A stretch of DNA of 64,000 bases from Methylomicrobium agile (GTDB lineage Bacteria > Pseudomonadota > Gammaproteobacteria > Methylococcales > Methylomonadaceae), in NCBI RefSeq assembly GCF_000733855.1, contig NZ_JPOJ01000001.1, forward strand, positions 3,923,001-3,987,000, read 5' to 3'. Shown here one piece after another: positions 38,345 to 47,099 of this stretch (positions within the stretch are counted from its first letter, which is position 1; every line of letters begins with the position of its first letter). The notes beneath the pieces were generated by a model that was not told the origin of the DNA, did not search any database, and saw nothing but the letters and a program-made list of their open reading frames with translations. The position numbers were made by a program, and so were the translations under genes.

Positions 38345-39102
38345 TTCATTGCGCCAGCAAGGGTTTGGAATAACTGGGTATTTTTAGGAATCAGTGCATA
38401 GTCGCAGAGCGCCAGAAACGGCGCATCGGTCCGGCTGTCGCCCGCGCCGAACGTCAGAATCTCGGGATGCCGGCGGCGGTAACGATCGAGCAAATACCGT
38501 ACCGCGTCCTCCTTGTTGATGAGTTTCGGCAAAATCGCCAGGTTGTTGCCGTTCAAATGCGCGTACAGGCAGCCGTCCCGAAAGGCGGGATGCGGCTTGA
38601 CGGCCTCTTCGAGCAATGCCCGCAAAGGCGCTTCAAGGGCCGACCGGTGCTTCACGACCCCGAACCAGTCGATCCCGAAATCGCGGACCAGGCGCAACTT
38701 GTAGCCTTCGCTACGTCCGGCAAAAACCCGCACCTCTTCCCACACATCCAGCAGCTTTTCATAATAGCCGGGCAAGCGATCCTGCATTCTTTCCATCCAG
38801 GGCTTGTCGATGCGGCGCTGCCGGTCCAGGATCACCGCGCCGTGATTCAGCACGGCCTCTTCGCGGAACGGCAGATCCACACGCCCGAAAGCCCCCGCGT
38901 CGCGCGCGGTAACCGGCACGATCTTGAAATCCTTCTGGAACCACTGCCACAGCCATTGCTGCTTGCGCGTCGCGAACGAATTCGGGGTGCCGTCGGGCAA
39001 AAACGCGCGCACTGCCAGCGCAGGATCGTCCGGCCCGTGCTCGCACTTGCGCAAGGTCTGGAACAGGGTGTCATCCAGATCGAGAAAAATGTAATTTTGC
39101 AT
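38341..39102 (-). CDS. HAD-superfamily phosphatase of the Ter module
   Basis: A 253-residue haloacid-dehalogenase-type hydrolase. Motif I is IFLDLDDTLFQT (nucleophile Asp8, acid Asp10). A cap region follows, with VPVTARDAGAFGRV as motif II (Thr). Conserved Lys is in KDFKIV or later, and motif IV is TFGAGDSRTDAPFLALCDYA. I chose start 39102 (MQNYIFLDLDD) because the upstream 17 residues are unconserved and overlap the preceding gene more. The remaining 32-nt overlap suggests coupling. It probably dephosphorylates an intermediate in the Ter metabolite pathway; the substrate is unknown. Confidence 0.85.
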   Translation of the reverse strand: MQNYIFLDLDDTLFQTLRKCEHGPDDPALAVRAFLPDGTPNSFATRKQQWLWQWFQKDFKIVPVTARDAGAFGRVDLPFREEAVLNHGAVILDRQRRIDKPWMERMQDRLPGYYEKLLDVWEEVRVFAGRSEGYKLRLVRDFGIDWFGVVKHRSALEAPLRALLEEAVKPHPAFRDGCLYAHLNGNNLAILPKLINKEDAVRYLLDRYRRRHPEILTFGAGDSRTDAPFLALCDYALIPKNTQLFQTLAGAMK

Positions 39103-40264
39103 GTCCGGTGGATGAATCGATGGCGATGCGGGCGCCGATCGCGCGCCAGGCATCGAGACGTTCCTGCAGAGGTCCGCTCAGCGGGGTTTCGTGGCAAAGC
39201 ACGATCGATCGGTAAGCGTCGGGATTCAGGTTGTAAATAAAGTTGTCGATACCGTCGTCGTAGTTGTCCTCGAAACGGCAGACCGAGGCGATGTCGCTGC
39301 CCGGACGGATTGGCGAACGGGTCGTGCTCTGCACCTTGACCCGGTAGCCCCGGCGCTCCAATTCACGGCCAAGCAGATAGGCCGGGGCATTGCATTCGCC
39401 GGTGCCCAGCACCAGCAGCGGGCCGGAATCGGCAGGAGCCAGCAAACTTTGCAGCGCCCGAATATCGTTATCGGCCAGGCCGATCGGGGCCTTGATCCCC
39501 AAACGCCCGGGCCAGGCCAGCAAATGCTTCTTGCAGCAGCCGTTGCCGATCACGTTGACTGCTGCCGCCGACGGCAAAGCTTCGTCTCCGTTCGCCTCGA
39601 AATGCATGTTGCCCTTGCGCAGCGCCACCCATTCGACCGGCACGCCGGCCTGCGCTTCGAGCTTCGCCCGGTCTTCCGTCTTCGCAAAATTGACCAGGCT
39701 GACGATAAACACTTTGCGCAAACCGGGATTGATCGCCTGATACGCCTGAATCAGCCGCAAAAACGTGCGCCCGGTGCTGATTTCGTCGTCGATCAGCACC
39801 AGGATTTCCGCGCGGCGGAACAGCTCCTGCGCCTGCGCTTCGGCCGGAAAATACAGGAAAAAATCGGTCGCATGACTGTGCGCCTCGTCGAATTCGAGGC
39901 GCGGCATCCCCTCCAGATGATAGCGCGTGGTCTGCATGAACAGCCCGTTCCCGGCGCCTTCCCGGCAAGCCGCCTCGAACACGCCGTAGCCGAGGCCTGT
40001 CGCAGTTTCGGCCATCCCGATCCAGAGCGCGCGTTGCCCTGTCCCGCTGTCCAGCACCGATCGCGCCAATGCCCGGTAGGTCCAGCTCATCATCAACGGG
40101 CTGACCGGATAATGCTTGCCGAGCACCTTGCTAACCAACAGGAATTTGCGCTGGCTGCCGATGCGCGAGGCAAAGCCGAGCAAACGGCGAATCGGCACGC
40201 GGCCCGGTTCGAGGTCAAAATGCAGAACGCCGCTGTCGAGTGGAATGGAAAGGGGTTTTGTCAT
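39071..40264 (-). CDS. Phosphoribosyltransferase-TRSP protein of the Ter module
   Basis: A 397-residue two-domain protein. The N-terminal half is a phosphoribosyltransferase (PRTase_2): the PRPP-binding loop is ILVLIDDEISTGRTFLRLIQ, and IGMAETATGLGYGVFEAA is a PRTase-like strand-loop. The C-terminal half (LVLGTGECNAPAYLLGRELE, VQSTTRSPIRPGSDI) is the TRSP domain named after this motif. The pair is typical of Ter-linked operons. It is followed by the HAD phosphatase with 32 nt overlap and preceded by the ATP-grasp gene with a 125-nt gap. Confidence 0.88.
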   Translation of the reverse strand: MTKPLSIPLDSGVLHFDLEPGRVPIRRLLGFASRIGSQRKFLLVSKVLGKHYPVSPLMMSWTYRALARSVLDSGTGQRALWIGMAETATGLGYGVFEAACREGAGNGLFMQTTRYHLEGMPRLEFDEAHSHATDFFLYFPAEAQAQELFRRAEILVLIDDEISTGRTFLRLIQAYQAINPGLRKVFIVSLVNFAKTEDRAKLEAQAGVPVEWVALRKGNMHFEANGDEALPSAAAVNVIGNGCCKKHLLAWPGRLGIKAPIGLADNDIRALQSLLAPADSGPLLVLGTGECNAPAYLLGRELERRGYRVKVQSTTRSPIRPGSDIASVCRFEDNYDDGIDNFIYNLNPDAYRSIVLCHETPLSGPLQERLDAWRAIGARIAIDSSTGHAKLHFSRSG

Positions 40265-40389
40265 GAAAATTTCGTATGCGGAAAATGCGCACGGCCATCC
40301 TGCGAAAAGCAGCCTTAAACGCTACAGTCAGTTGCAATAGAACCGGAAGCTTATCGAAGCAACATGACAGATTGATGGGACAAACACGG

Positions 40390-41421
40390 TCAGGCCATGC
40401 ACGCCTCATCCATTAACACCACCGGCGTATTGATTTCGCTGACTTTAAGCCCGTAACGCAGCGGCGGAATCTCCGGCGTTTCGCCTTTGAAGCCTTCGAA
40501 CGCAATCTTTGCCAGATTCGCGCCGGCAAGGCACGCCATGCCGAAGCCGCCGGACGGACGCGGATTGATTTCGAGCAGGCGCGGGCCGGACTCGCCTTCC
40601 TTGTATTGGATATTCACCAGGCCGTTCAGACGGTAATGCCGGATCAGGCGCTCGGTCATGCCGGCGATCGCGGAATGGTTATCGACCGACTGGCCGTGCC
40701 CTGCCAGCGGCGATTTTTTGCGCTGCACCGCGCACAAGAGTTCGCCGTGCCGGGCCGCGCAATCGACGCTCCATTCGGGACCGCCCAGATGCTCCATCAC
40801 CAGCAGCGTATCGAAATGCGGCGTATGCTGCATCCCGTTCCGCAATTCCCGCAGCGGAATCTGGTATTCGACGCCTTTCAGCAGGTGGATGATGCTGTCG
40901 CGTTCCCGGTCCAGAATCCGGAAACCGAGGCCGTAGACCGAAACGGCCGGCTTCACGCACAGGCGCTTATGCTTCGAAGCAAGCATTTCTACCGCCCGGT
41001 CGAAAGCCTCGGCATCGTTGACCGCCACGAAATCCATCACCAAGGCGACTTCTCTAGGCAAATCGGCGTAAAAATCCGCCTTGTTATGCAGCAGCGTCAG
41101 CGTGGGGTAATCGGCCGCCGCCATCAGCCTGACGCCTTCGGACTCGAATGGCGCCCGATTTTTACAGGCCAGCGCGGCTTCCTTGCCCGGCCAGAAAAGC
41201 TCGATCCGGTGCTCGCGGCAAAAATCGAGGCACCAGTCGATATATTCCTGCCCATGCAGTTCGGAAGGCTCCAGATAGGCTTCGTCGGCCGCCAGGAAGG
41301 CAGTCGCGGTCCGGTGCGTATGCGTGCAAACGAGGGTAATCCCATCATCCGGATAGCCGGCCTTCAGTTGGCGGAACACCGCGCCGATCGTCGAAAAGGT
41401 CTTGTTGAACCAGATCCGCAT
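40390..41421 (-). CDS. ATP-grasp ligase of the Ter module
   Basis: A 343-residue ATP-grasp protein that would form an amide or thioester through an acyl phosphate. It starts MRIWFNKTFSTIGAVFRQLK. ATP-grasp blocks are a CVKPAVSVYGLGFRI nucleotide-contacting strand, VMEHLGGPEWSVDCAA, and LLEINPRPSGGFGMACLA, the metal-binding E-x-N-x-R end. The order and length fit the ATP-grasp protein of published Ter modules. It follows the third TerD gene by 6 nt and precedes the PRTase gene. The substrate is unknown. Confidence 0.88.
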   Translation of the reverse strand: MRIWFNKTFSTIGAVFRQLKAGYPDDGITLVCTHTHRTATAFLAADEAYLEPSELHGQEYIDWCLDFCREHRIELFWPGKEAALACKNRAPFESEGVRLMAAADYPTLTLLHNKADFYADLPREVALVMDFVAVNDAEAFDRAVEMLASKHKRLCVKPAVSVYGLGFRILDRERDSIIHLLKGVEYQIPLRELRNGMQHTPHFDTLLVMEHLGGPEWSVDCAARHGELLCAVQRKKSPLAGHGQSVDNHSAIAGMTERLIRHYRLNGLVNIQYKEGESGPRLLEINPRPSGGFGMACLAGANLAKIAFEGFKGETPEIPPLRYGLKVSEINTPVVLMDEACMA

Positions 41422-41427
41422 GCCGCT

Positions 41428-42021
41428 TTACAAATTCGCGGTGATTTGCGGCAGCAGGCTGTCGATCGTCCGGCCGTGACCGTTTTCGCCGATCGCATGC
41501 ATTTTCCATTCGCCTTCGTGGCGGTACACCTTCGCCATGACCTGTGCGGTATGCGAACCCTGCGCGCTGAGCGTATAACGGGCGATCTCCTTGTTAGTCG
41601 CGCTGTCGACCAGGCGGCAATACGCATTCTCGACCTGATCGAAAGTCTGGTTGGTGAATGAATTGACCGTGAATACCAGCGATTTGACGTTGGCCGGCAC
41701 CTTGCTCAGATCCACGATGATCTGTTCGTCGTCGCCGTCGCCCGCGCCGGTCCGGTTGTCGCCGGTATGCACGACGCTGCCGTCCTTGCTTTTCAACTGC
41801 CGGAACCAGACCGTATCGACGATTTTCTTTTGCTCGTCGAACAGGACGCACGAAGCGTCAAGGTCGATCGAACCGCCGCCCCCGCCGCCGAACATCCCTT
41901 TCAGCAGGCCGCCGCCGGATTTCTTCGCATCCCAACCCAGCCCCATGATCACTTTGTTCAGCACACCGCCCGTTTCCTTGTTCAGCGAGATTTTCTGGCC
42001 TTTCTGTAAACTGATACCCAT
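41428..42021 (-). CDS. TerD-family protein with glycine-rich insert
   Basis: A 197-residue TerD/TerZ-type protein, a calcium-binding beta-sandwich of tellurite and stress-resistance systems. It starts MGISLQKGQKISLNKETGGV. The acidic metal-binding region is SIDLDASCVLFDE, and the core [20 protein letters not shown] is the family hallmark. Unlike its two neighbours, it carries a glycine-rich insertion after LGWDAKK (SGGGLLKGMFGGGGGG). It also has a more divergent C-terminus (YRHEGEWKMHAIGENGHGRT). It probably has a different partner or role. The intervening 57 nt to the vWA gene hold no recognisable site. Confidence 0.9.
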   Translation of the reverse strand: MGISLQKGQKISLNKETGGVLNKVIMGLGWDAKKSGGGLLKGMFGGGGGGSIDLDASCVLFDEQKKIVDTVWFRQLKSKDGSVVHTGDNRTGAGDGDDEQIIVDLSKVPANVKSLVFTVNSFTNQTFDQVENAYCRLVDSATNKEIARYTLSAQGSHTAQVMAKVYRHEGEWKMHAIGENGHGRTIDSLLPQITANL

Positions 42022-42077
42022 CGTATTGCTCTCCGAGTTTATTTAGAGATTCTTTATGATTGTTGTGGATTCTGACG

Positions 42078-43331
42078 CTAATGAACGATGCCTTTGACTC
42101 TGGCTGCTTCGAGCCATTGAGGAAATTCGCCCAACAGACGGTCATACAATGCCTGCTCATCGATGCCATGAAGATCATCCAGCGCAAAAAAACCGCAGTT
42201 GTCGACAACGCGGCCGGCCATCGTGTCGAGCTTTTCGAGAACGCCGTAATTTCTGCCGCCGATCCCGACGAACTGCCAAAAAATCGGCAGCGTTGCCGCC
42301 TCGATCAATAACTGTTTGATTTCTTTGTTCTGGCTGACGCCACCGTCGCTGACGAAAATCACCAGAACAGGCAGCCGCGTGTTTCGGTAATGCGCGATCA
42401 CCTTTTCGATCACCGCCGGTTCGTTATTGATGCTCATCATGCCCCAATTGCGCCAGCCCCGCTCCGCGCTGTTGACATAATCGGCATAATTGGCGAGCGT
42501 GGCGGGCGGCAGCGCCAGTGCCTTGCGTGAAAACGCCCAAACGTCCAGTTCGCCGTCGTCGTCGAAATGGACCGCCAACGGCAACAGCCGTTCGATCACT
42601 TCCTGTACCCTACCCTTGCTGTATTGCGCGCTCATCGAACCCGACGCATCCAGAACTAGGCCGACCCGGGCAATCGTTTCCTGCAAGCGATGTTTTTCCA
42701 GGGAGACGGTCGCTTTTTTAGCCAGATCGACCAGCTTGGGCGCATCGGCCGCCATTTTCTTTTCGAGCGACAATTTGGTGCTGGCCGGCACCGACGCCTC
42801 CTCGGCAACCTCGCCGCCAAAATGCCTGACCAATGCCGCCAGGCCGCCGTTGAAGCCTTGGCCGGTGGCGCAGAACCGCCATGTCCCGTCCTTCCGGTAC
42901 AGCTCGCCGAGCATCAGGGCTTTTTCATCCTGAAAATCCGGCCCTGCAAAGGCAAAGCGCGCACATTCCCGCCCTTCCTGCAAAAAGCGCAGATGGCCCG
43001 ACCGGATTTGCCTCATCGTCCCGTTACCGTCGATGGCGGCGGTAAAAACCAACCGGTCGATCGAAGCCGGCAAGCGGTCGAGCCGGCACAAAAACCCCGT
43101 CTGATCGCCGGCAGGAACGGCCAGCTCGACGCTGCCGCAAGGCGTTTTCGGCTGATTGTAGAAAACCATGTAGCGGTCGTCGGACAACTTTTGCTGCGCG
43201 TCCAGACCGAAACAGGCGAAATCGACGGCGGTCTCCAAACCGTTGATGTCGAGGCCGACCTGCACGGCTTGCGAAGCGCCGGCAAACAGCGAGGACAGCG
43301 GCAACCGCTGCCCTTTGGAAATGATGTCCAT
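42078..43331 (-). CDS. TerF-like protein: TerD domain fused to a vWA domain
   Basis: A 417-residue protein with an N-terminal TerD-like domain (MDIISKGQRLPLSSL to about residue 195; QIRSGHLRFLQEG and ALMLGELYRKDGTWRFCATG), which ends QGFNGGLAALVRHFG like TerD proteins. After a linker comes a vWA domain (about 225-410): MIDAS motif VGLVLDASGSMSAQYSKGR (D-x-S-x-S), then LPVLVIFVSDGGVSQN. TerF proteins share this layout. Start 43331 (MDIISKG) avoids a 23-residue unconserved extension that overlaps the upstream stop. There are 19 nt between the genes. Confidence 0.88.
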   Translation of the reverse strand: MDIISKGQRLPLSSLFAGASQAVQVGLDINGLETAVDFACFGLDAQQKLSDDRYMVFYNQPKTPCGSVELAVPAGDQTGFLCRLDRLPASIDRLVFTAAIDGNGTMRQIRSGHLRFLQEGRECARFAFAGPDFQDEKALMLGELYRKDGTWRFCATGQGFNGGLAALVRHFGGEVAEEASVPASTKLSLEKKMAADAPKLVDLAKKATVSLEKHRLQETIARVGLVLDASGSMSAQYSKGRVQEVIERLLPLAVHFDDDGELDVWAFSRKALALPPATLANYADYVNSAERGWRNWGMMSINNEPAVIEKVIAHYRNTRLPVLVIFVSDGGVSQNKEIKQLLIEAATLPIFWQFVGIGGRNYGVLEKLDTMAGRVVDNCGFFALDDLHGIDEQALYDRLLGEFPQWLEAARVKGIVH

Positions 43332-43350
43332 GCGGCTTAATCGGGCAGCG

Positions 43351-43926
43351 TCAGACGTTGACGCCGAACGAAGACGCCAACGGCCCGAGACCTCCGGCAT
43401 AACCCTGGCCGACCGCCTTGAATTTCCAGTCGGAGCCGACCCGGTAGATTTCGCCGAAGATCATCGCGGTTTCGATCGAGGCGTCTTCGCTCAAATCGTA
43501 GCGCGCGATTTCCTGGCCGCCTTCTTCGTTCACGATCCGGATATAGGCGCGGCTGACCTGGCCGAAATTCTGCCTGCGCGACTCGGCCTCGTGAATCGTC
43601 ACCGAGAAAACGACTTTGTCCAGATCGGCCGGAATGCGGCTCAGCTCCACTTTAATGACCTCATCGTCGCCTTCGCCGGCGCCGGTCAGATTATCGCCGG
43701 TATGCGCCACCGCGCCATCGGCGACCGTTTTATTGTTGTAGAAGCAAAAGTCGTTGTCCGAACGGACTTTGCCGTCCATTTTGACCAGGAAAGCGCTGGC
43801 GTCGAGGTCGAATGCCGCGCCGTCGGTCGCGCGCGCGTCCCAACCCAGACCGACTAGAATTTTGTTCAATCCGGGGGCTTCCTTACTCAAATTGACGTTG
43901 CCGCCTTTGCTCAATGAAATCGCCAT
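43351..43926 (-). CDS. terD: TerD-family stress protein (second copy)
   Basis: A 191-residue TerD protein. It starts [20 protein letters not shown]. The calcium-site sequences are [20 protein letters not shown] and [20 protein letters not shown]. The C-terminus [20 protein letters not shown] and [20 protein letters not shown] are typical. Start 43926 is chosen because GAGGAG lies 7 nt upstream. It is about 80 percent similar by eye to the next copy (43971-44546), suggesting an old duplication. It is a member of the Ter operon that also includes a vWA protein and the biosynthetic genes. Confidence 0.95.
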   Translation of the reverse strand: MAISLSKGGNVNLSKEAPGLNKILVGLGWDARATDGAAFDLDASAFLVKMDGKVRSDNDFCFYNNKTVADGAVAHTGDNLTGAGEGDDEVIKVELSRIPADLDKVVFSVTIHEAESRRQNFGQVSRAYIRIVNEEGGQEIARYDLSEDASIETAMIFGEIYRVGSDWKFKAVGQGYAGGLGPLASSFGVNV

Positions 43927-43970
43927 GCTCATGCTCCTCTTGCTTATGGGTGTTGTTTTAAAATTGCGGC

Positions 43971-44546
43971 TTATACGTTGATGCCGTACTGCCGGGCCAG
44001 AGCGGCCAGGCCGCCGGCATAGCCCTGGCCCACGGCGCGGAATTTCCATTCGCCGCCGTGGCGGTAGATTTCGCCGAAGATCATCGCGGTCTCGATCGAG
44101 GCGTCTTCGCTGAGGTCGTAGCGCGCCACTTCATTGTTGGTATCCTTGTTCACGATCCGGACATAAGCGCGAGCCACCTGGCCGAAATTCTGCTTGCGCG
44201 CCTCCGCGTCATGGATGGTTACCGTAACAGCGATCTTCTGGATATCGGCCGGTATCTTGTCGAGCGCCACCACGATCGTCTCGTCGTCGCCGTCGCCCGC
44301 GCCGGTACGGTTGTCGCCGGTATGCTCGACCGAACCGCAAGCCGACCTGGTTTGATTGTAGAAGATGAAATCGCTGTCGGAGCGGACCTTGCCGTCGTCC
44401 TTGACCATGAACGCGCTCGCATCCAGATCGTAGTCGGCGCCGTCGGTCGCCCGCACGTCCCAGCCGAGGCCGACCAATACGTTCTTTAACGTGGGATCGG
44501 TCTTGGACAAGCTGATATTACTGCCTTTGCTCAGGGAAATTCCCAT
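43971..44546 (-). CDS. terD: TerD-family stress protein (first copy)
   Basis: A 191-residue TerD protein that heads the Ter operon: [60 protein letters not shown], and the C-terminal [17 protein letters not shown] strong ribosome site (AGGAGGATAATC) precedes the ATG. In characterised systems TerD binds calcium and works with TerB/C at the membrane under tellurite, phage or oxidative stress; terB and terC are not in this window. The upstream 44547-44767 gap has no recognised operator. Confidence 0.95.
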   Translation of the reverse strand: MGISLSKGSNISLSKTDPTLKNVLVGLGWDVRATDGADYDLDASAFMVKDDGKVRSDSDFIFYNQTRSACGSVEHTGDNRTGAGDGDDETIVVALDKIPADIQKIAVTVTIHDAEARKQNFGQVARAYVRIVNKDTNNEVARYDLSEDASIETAMIFGEIYRHGGEWKFRAVGQGYAGGLAALARQYGINV

Positions 44547-44767
44547 GATTATCCTCCTAAGAAGCGTTGTAGGAATGAATATCTTCGCGTGATTTTCAGA
44601 TATTGATCGGGTATAGGATAGAAGAATATCGCGAAGTTCACAAAAATTCCTGATCGATGAAAGCGGTTTTCCATAAGAATGGAAGACTTATAAACAACTC
44701 CCTGATAAACGTAGAGACCGGCATCAAAGCCATTTTCCGGCATTCATGCCGTGCCGCTGAATTGGGT

Positions 44768-45931
44768 TCAGAACTGCACCTTGCTTTGGCCGGACTGAAA
44801 GCCGGCCTGCGCCTGCGGTGTATCCGATGGGGATGACAAGGCCCGTTCCTGCTGGCCTTTGATCAAAATGCGCGCCAGCTTGCGCAGGCCTTCGGACGAG
44901 ATTTCCAGACCCAACGGGCTTCCAATGCTTTCGAGCTGATAGATCACATCGGTCGCCGCAATGAAAGTCATATAGCGCAACCCCTGAATTTCAGGCAACT
45001 GTTTCGCCAAATTATGCAGTTCGGGCGCAAGCCGTTCCCAGGTGTCGGTAAAAAATACCCGGACAGGATCCTTACCTCCCGTCTGTTGGCCTTTGATCGC
45101 GGCCTGGAACGCGCTGCGGGCTTCGAGCAGAATTTCAGTCAGCGTATCGCGCATCTGCTCGGAGTTGGAGTCGAAGGACGCCTGCTGGATTGCTTTGCTG
45201 AAAAACGCGTCCCATTCCTGCCAGGTTTCCTGCCATTGCTGCTGTTCGGCAGCCGACAAGGGACCGGCCGGCGAGTTCGTCAAAGGCTTGGCCGGCGCGT
45301 CGAAACCGAGAGTCACCGATATTCCCTCGTCTTTGGCGGCCGCGCCGGTAAATTTCAGCGTACTGATGATCTGATGCAGTTCCGCCTCGTTTTCCTTCGG
45401 CAAGTATTCGGCCAGTTTGCGCTCAATGTCGCCGCGCGACCGGTTCAGGTCGATTTTCAGGCTCGCCAGTTGCGGCTCGGCATAGCGCCGCAACAAGTCC
45501 TGCAGCTGGTCGATATTCAAAGGCACGCCGGACCGGTCGTATGCCCGTGCCTGGGTAACCGGCAGGCTGAGCACCGTTTGCTGAGGATCGATCGTCGGCC
45601 GCTGCCAGGTTTCGAGCAGGCCGCTCCATTCCAAAAGCGGCAGGCACTGGCCGTTCATCCCCGAGCCAAAACGGACATGCACGTTATTCGTCAGATGCAC
45701 CTGGCCATTCTGCCCGTCCAGCTGCGGATTGGAGAGTTGCACGAAACTGCAGCCCTGGCGGTCTTTCCAGACATTCGCGCTGGCGTCGGGGCCGGTAAAA
45801 AGCTGCGAAACCAGCGTATTTTTGATCAGGCTGTAATCCGCAGATAAAGGGAGGCTGAACGACTCGGCCCAACCGGGCCGGGTCATCGCAGCGAATAAAA
45901 TGGCGACTGAGGAAAGCAATCTAGGAGTCAT
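44768..45931 (-). CDS. Secreted/periplasmic protein of unknown function
   Basis: A 387-residue protein with a Sec signal peptide (MTPRLLSSVAILFAAMTRPG, cleavage near WAES). No recognised domain. The N-terminal third is beta-rich (SLPLSADYSLIKNTLVSQLF, DGQNGQVHLTNNVHVRFGSG). The middle and C-terminal parts are helical (LNRSRGDIERKLAEYLPKEN; LEISSEGLRKLARILIKGQQ). A Gln/Ser-rich tail ends the protein. Two cysteines near residues 60 and 95 could form a disulfide. It is divergent from mepA and not obviously part of an operon. I do not recognise the family. Confidence 0.8.
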   Translation of the reverse strand: MTPRLLSSVAILFAAMTRPGWAESFSLPLSADYSLIKNTLVSQLFTGPDASANVWKDRQGCSFVQLSNPQLDGQNGQVHLTNNVHVRFGSGMNGQCLPLLEWSGLLETWQRPTIDPQQTVLSLPVTQARAYDRSGVPLNIDQLQDLLRRYAEPQLASLKIDLNRSRGDIERKLAEYLPKENEAELHQIISTLKFTGAAAKDEGISVTLGFDAPAKPLTNSPAGPLSAAEQQQWQETWQEWDAFFSKAIQQASFDSNSEQMRDTLTEILLEARSAFQAAIKGQQTGGKDPVRVFFTDTWERLAPELHNLAKQLPEIQGLRYMTFIAATDVIYQLESIGSPLGLEISSEGLRKLARILIKGQQERALSSPSDTPQAQAGFQSGQSKVQF

Positions 45932-46231
45932 GGGTTGGAATGTTCCGTAACAAATCGGGCTAAGGCAGCGTTAGCGCGGGGAATGATGAATGATAATAAG
46001 CCATCGGACGGAAAGGCAAAACCGTTCACCGTAAATTTTTGATAAATGGGTGGACTACGACTGCCGATCATCCGGCCGGCTATCCGCTTGGCTCCATTTT
46101 ATCGTCAGCCGATTAGCATTCGATTAATCTTAAAAAAGCGGAAGACTTCAACACAGCTTCGTCGGAAAATCTGTACAATGCCCGCATGCTCCGCGTCGTC
46201 CCCGGGCGCGTCACTTCGTCCTCCGTCCGTT

Positions 46232-47074
46232 ATGAAAAAAATTTCCTCGTTGCTATTTCTTGTCGCGCTGTCCTGCCACGATTCCGTACAAGCCGGAACC
46301 AATCCTTGGGCGCGCGTCACCGCGCCGGCCGTCCTCGGCCCCGTCGCCGAAAGTATCGGTTCCTACACGGCCGGCTGCCTGAGCGGGGCGGTCCAACTAC
46401 CGCCGAACGGCACCGGCTATCAGGTGATGCGCCTGTCCCGGCACCGCTATTACGGCCACCCCGACCTGAAAAATTTTATCGAAACCCTGGGGCAGAGCGC
46501 CGTGAGCCGGCATCTCGGCGTTTTGCTGATCGGCGACATGGGACAGCCGCGCGGCGGCCCGGCCCCGAGCGGCCATCGCAGCCACCAGAACGGCCTGGAC
46601 GTCGACATCTGGTTCCTGCTGTCGAAACAGGCCGAAACCCGGACGCTGGCCGATCACGAACGGGAACAGTGGAGCGCGCCTTCGGTGCTGCGCGATCATT
46701 CCGACCTGATCGACAGCCGCCAATGGTCCCAAGCGAACGAGCGGATACTCCAGATCGCCGCGGAAATGCCGGAAGTCGAAAGAATCTTCGTGAATGCCGG
46801 CATCAAGCGGGAACTGTGCCGGACGCACGCCGGCCGGAGCTGGCTGCGCAAAATCCGCCCCTGGTGGAAGCATGACGATCACTTTCATGTCCGCCTGAAA
46901 TGCCCGAAGAACGGCCGCTACTGCGAAAGCCAGGAAAACCTGCCCGCAGGCGACGGCTGCGATGCCTCGCTGGCCTGGTGGTTTTCGGCCGAAGCCAAGG
47001 CGCCCGCCAAAAAGCAGCCGCCGCCGAAAGCCCCGGTTTTACCGGCGCGGTGCGATCAGGTGTTGTATCGCTGA
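46232..47074 (+). CDS. mepA: MepA, penicillin-insensitive murein endopeptidase
   Basis: A 280-residue LAS-family metallopeptidase that cuts peptidoglycan cross-links in the periplasm. Signal peptide MKKISSLLFLVALSCHDSVQ is followed by the mature part. The Zn-site motifs SGHRSHQNGLDVDIWFLLSK (H-x6-D) and WWKHDDHFHVRLKCP (H-x-H region) are both intact. Conserved MGQPRGGPAPSGHRSHQNG is present. The start is ATG 46232, giving a proper signal peptide; the frame extends upstream to 46046 without conserved sequence. The C-terminus has a short Lys/Pro-rich tail. The gene downstream starts after 25 nt. Confidence 0.93.
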   Translation: MKKISSLLFLVALSCHDSVQAGTNPWARVTAPAVLGPVAESIGSYTAGCLSGAVQLPPNGTGYQVMRLSRHRYYGHPDLKNFIETLGQSAVSRHLGVLLIGDMGQPRGGPAPSGHRSHQNGLDVDIWFLLSKQAETRTLADHEREQWSAPSVLRDHSDLIDSRQWSQANERILQIAAEMPEVERIFVNAGIKRELCRTHAGRSWLRKIRPWWKHDDHFHVRLKCPKNGRYCESQENLPAGDGCDASLAWWFSAEAKAPAKKQPPPKAPVLPARCDQVLYR

Positions 47075-47099
47075 TACGCGCATTGCATCCGGATGAATC

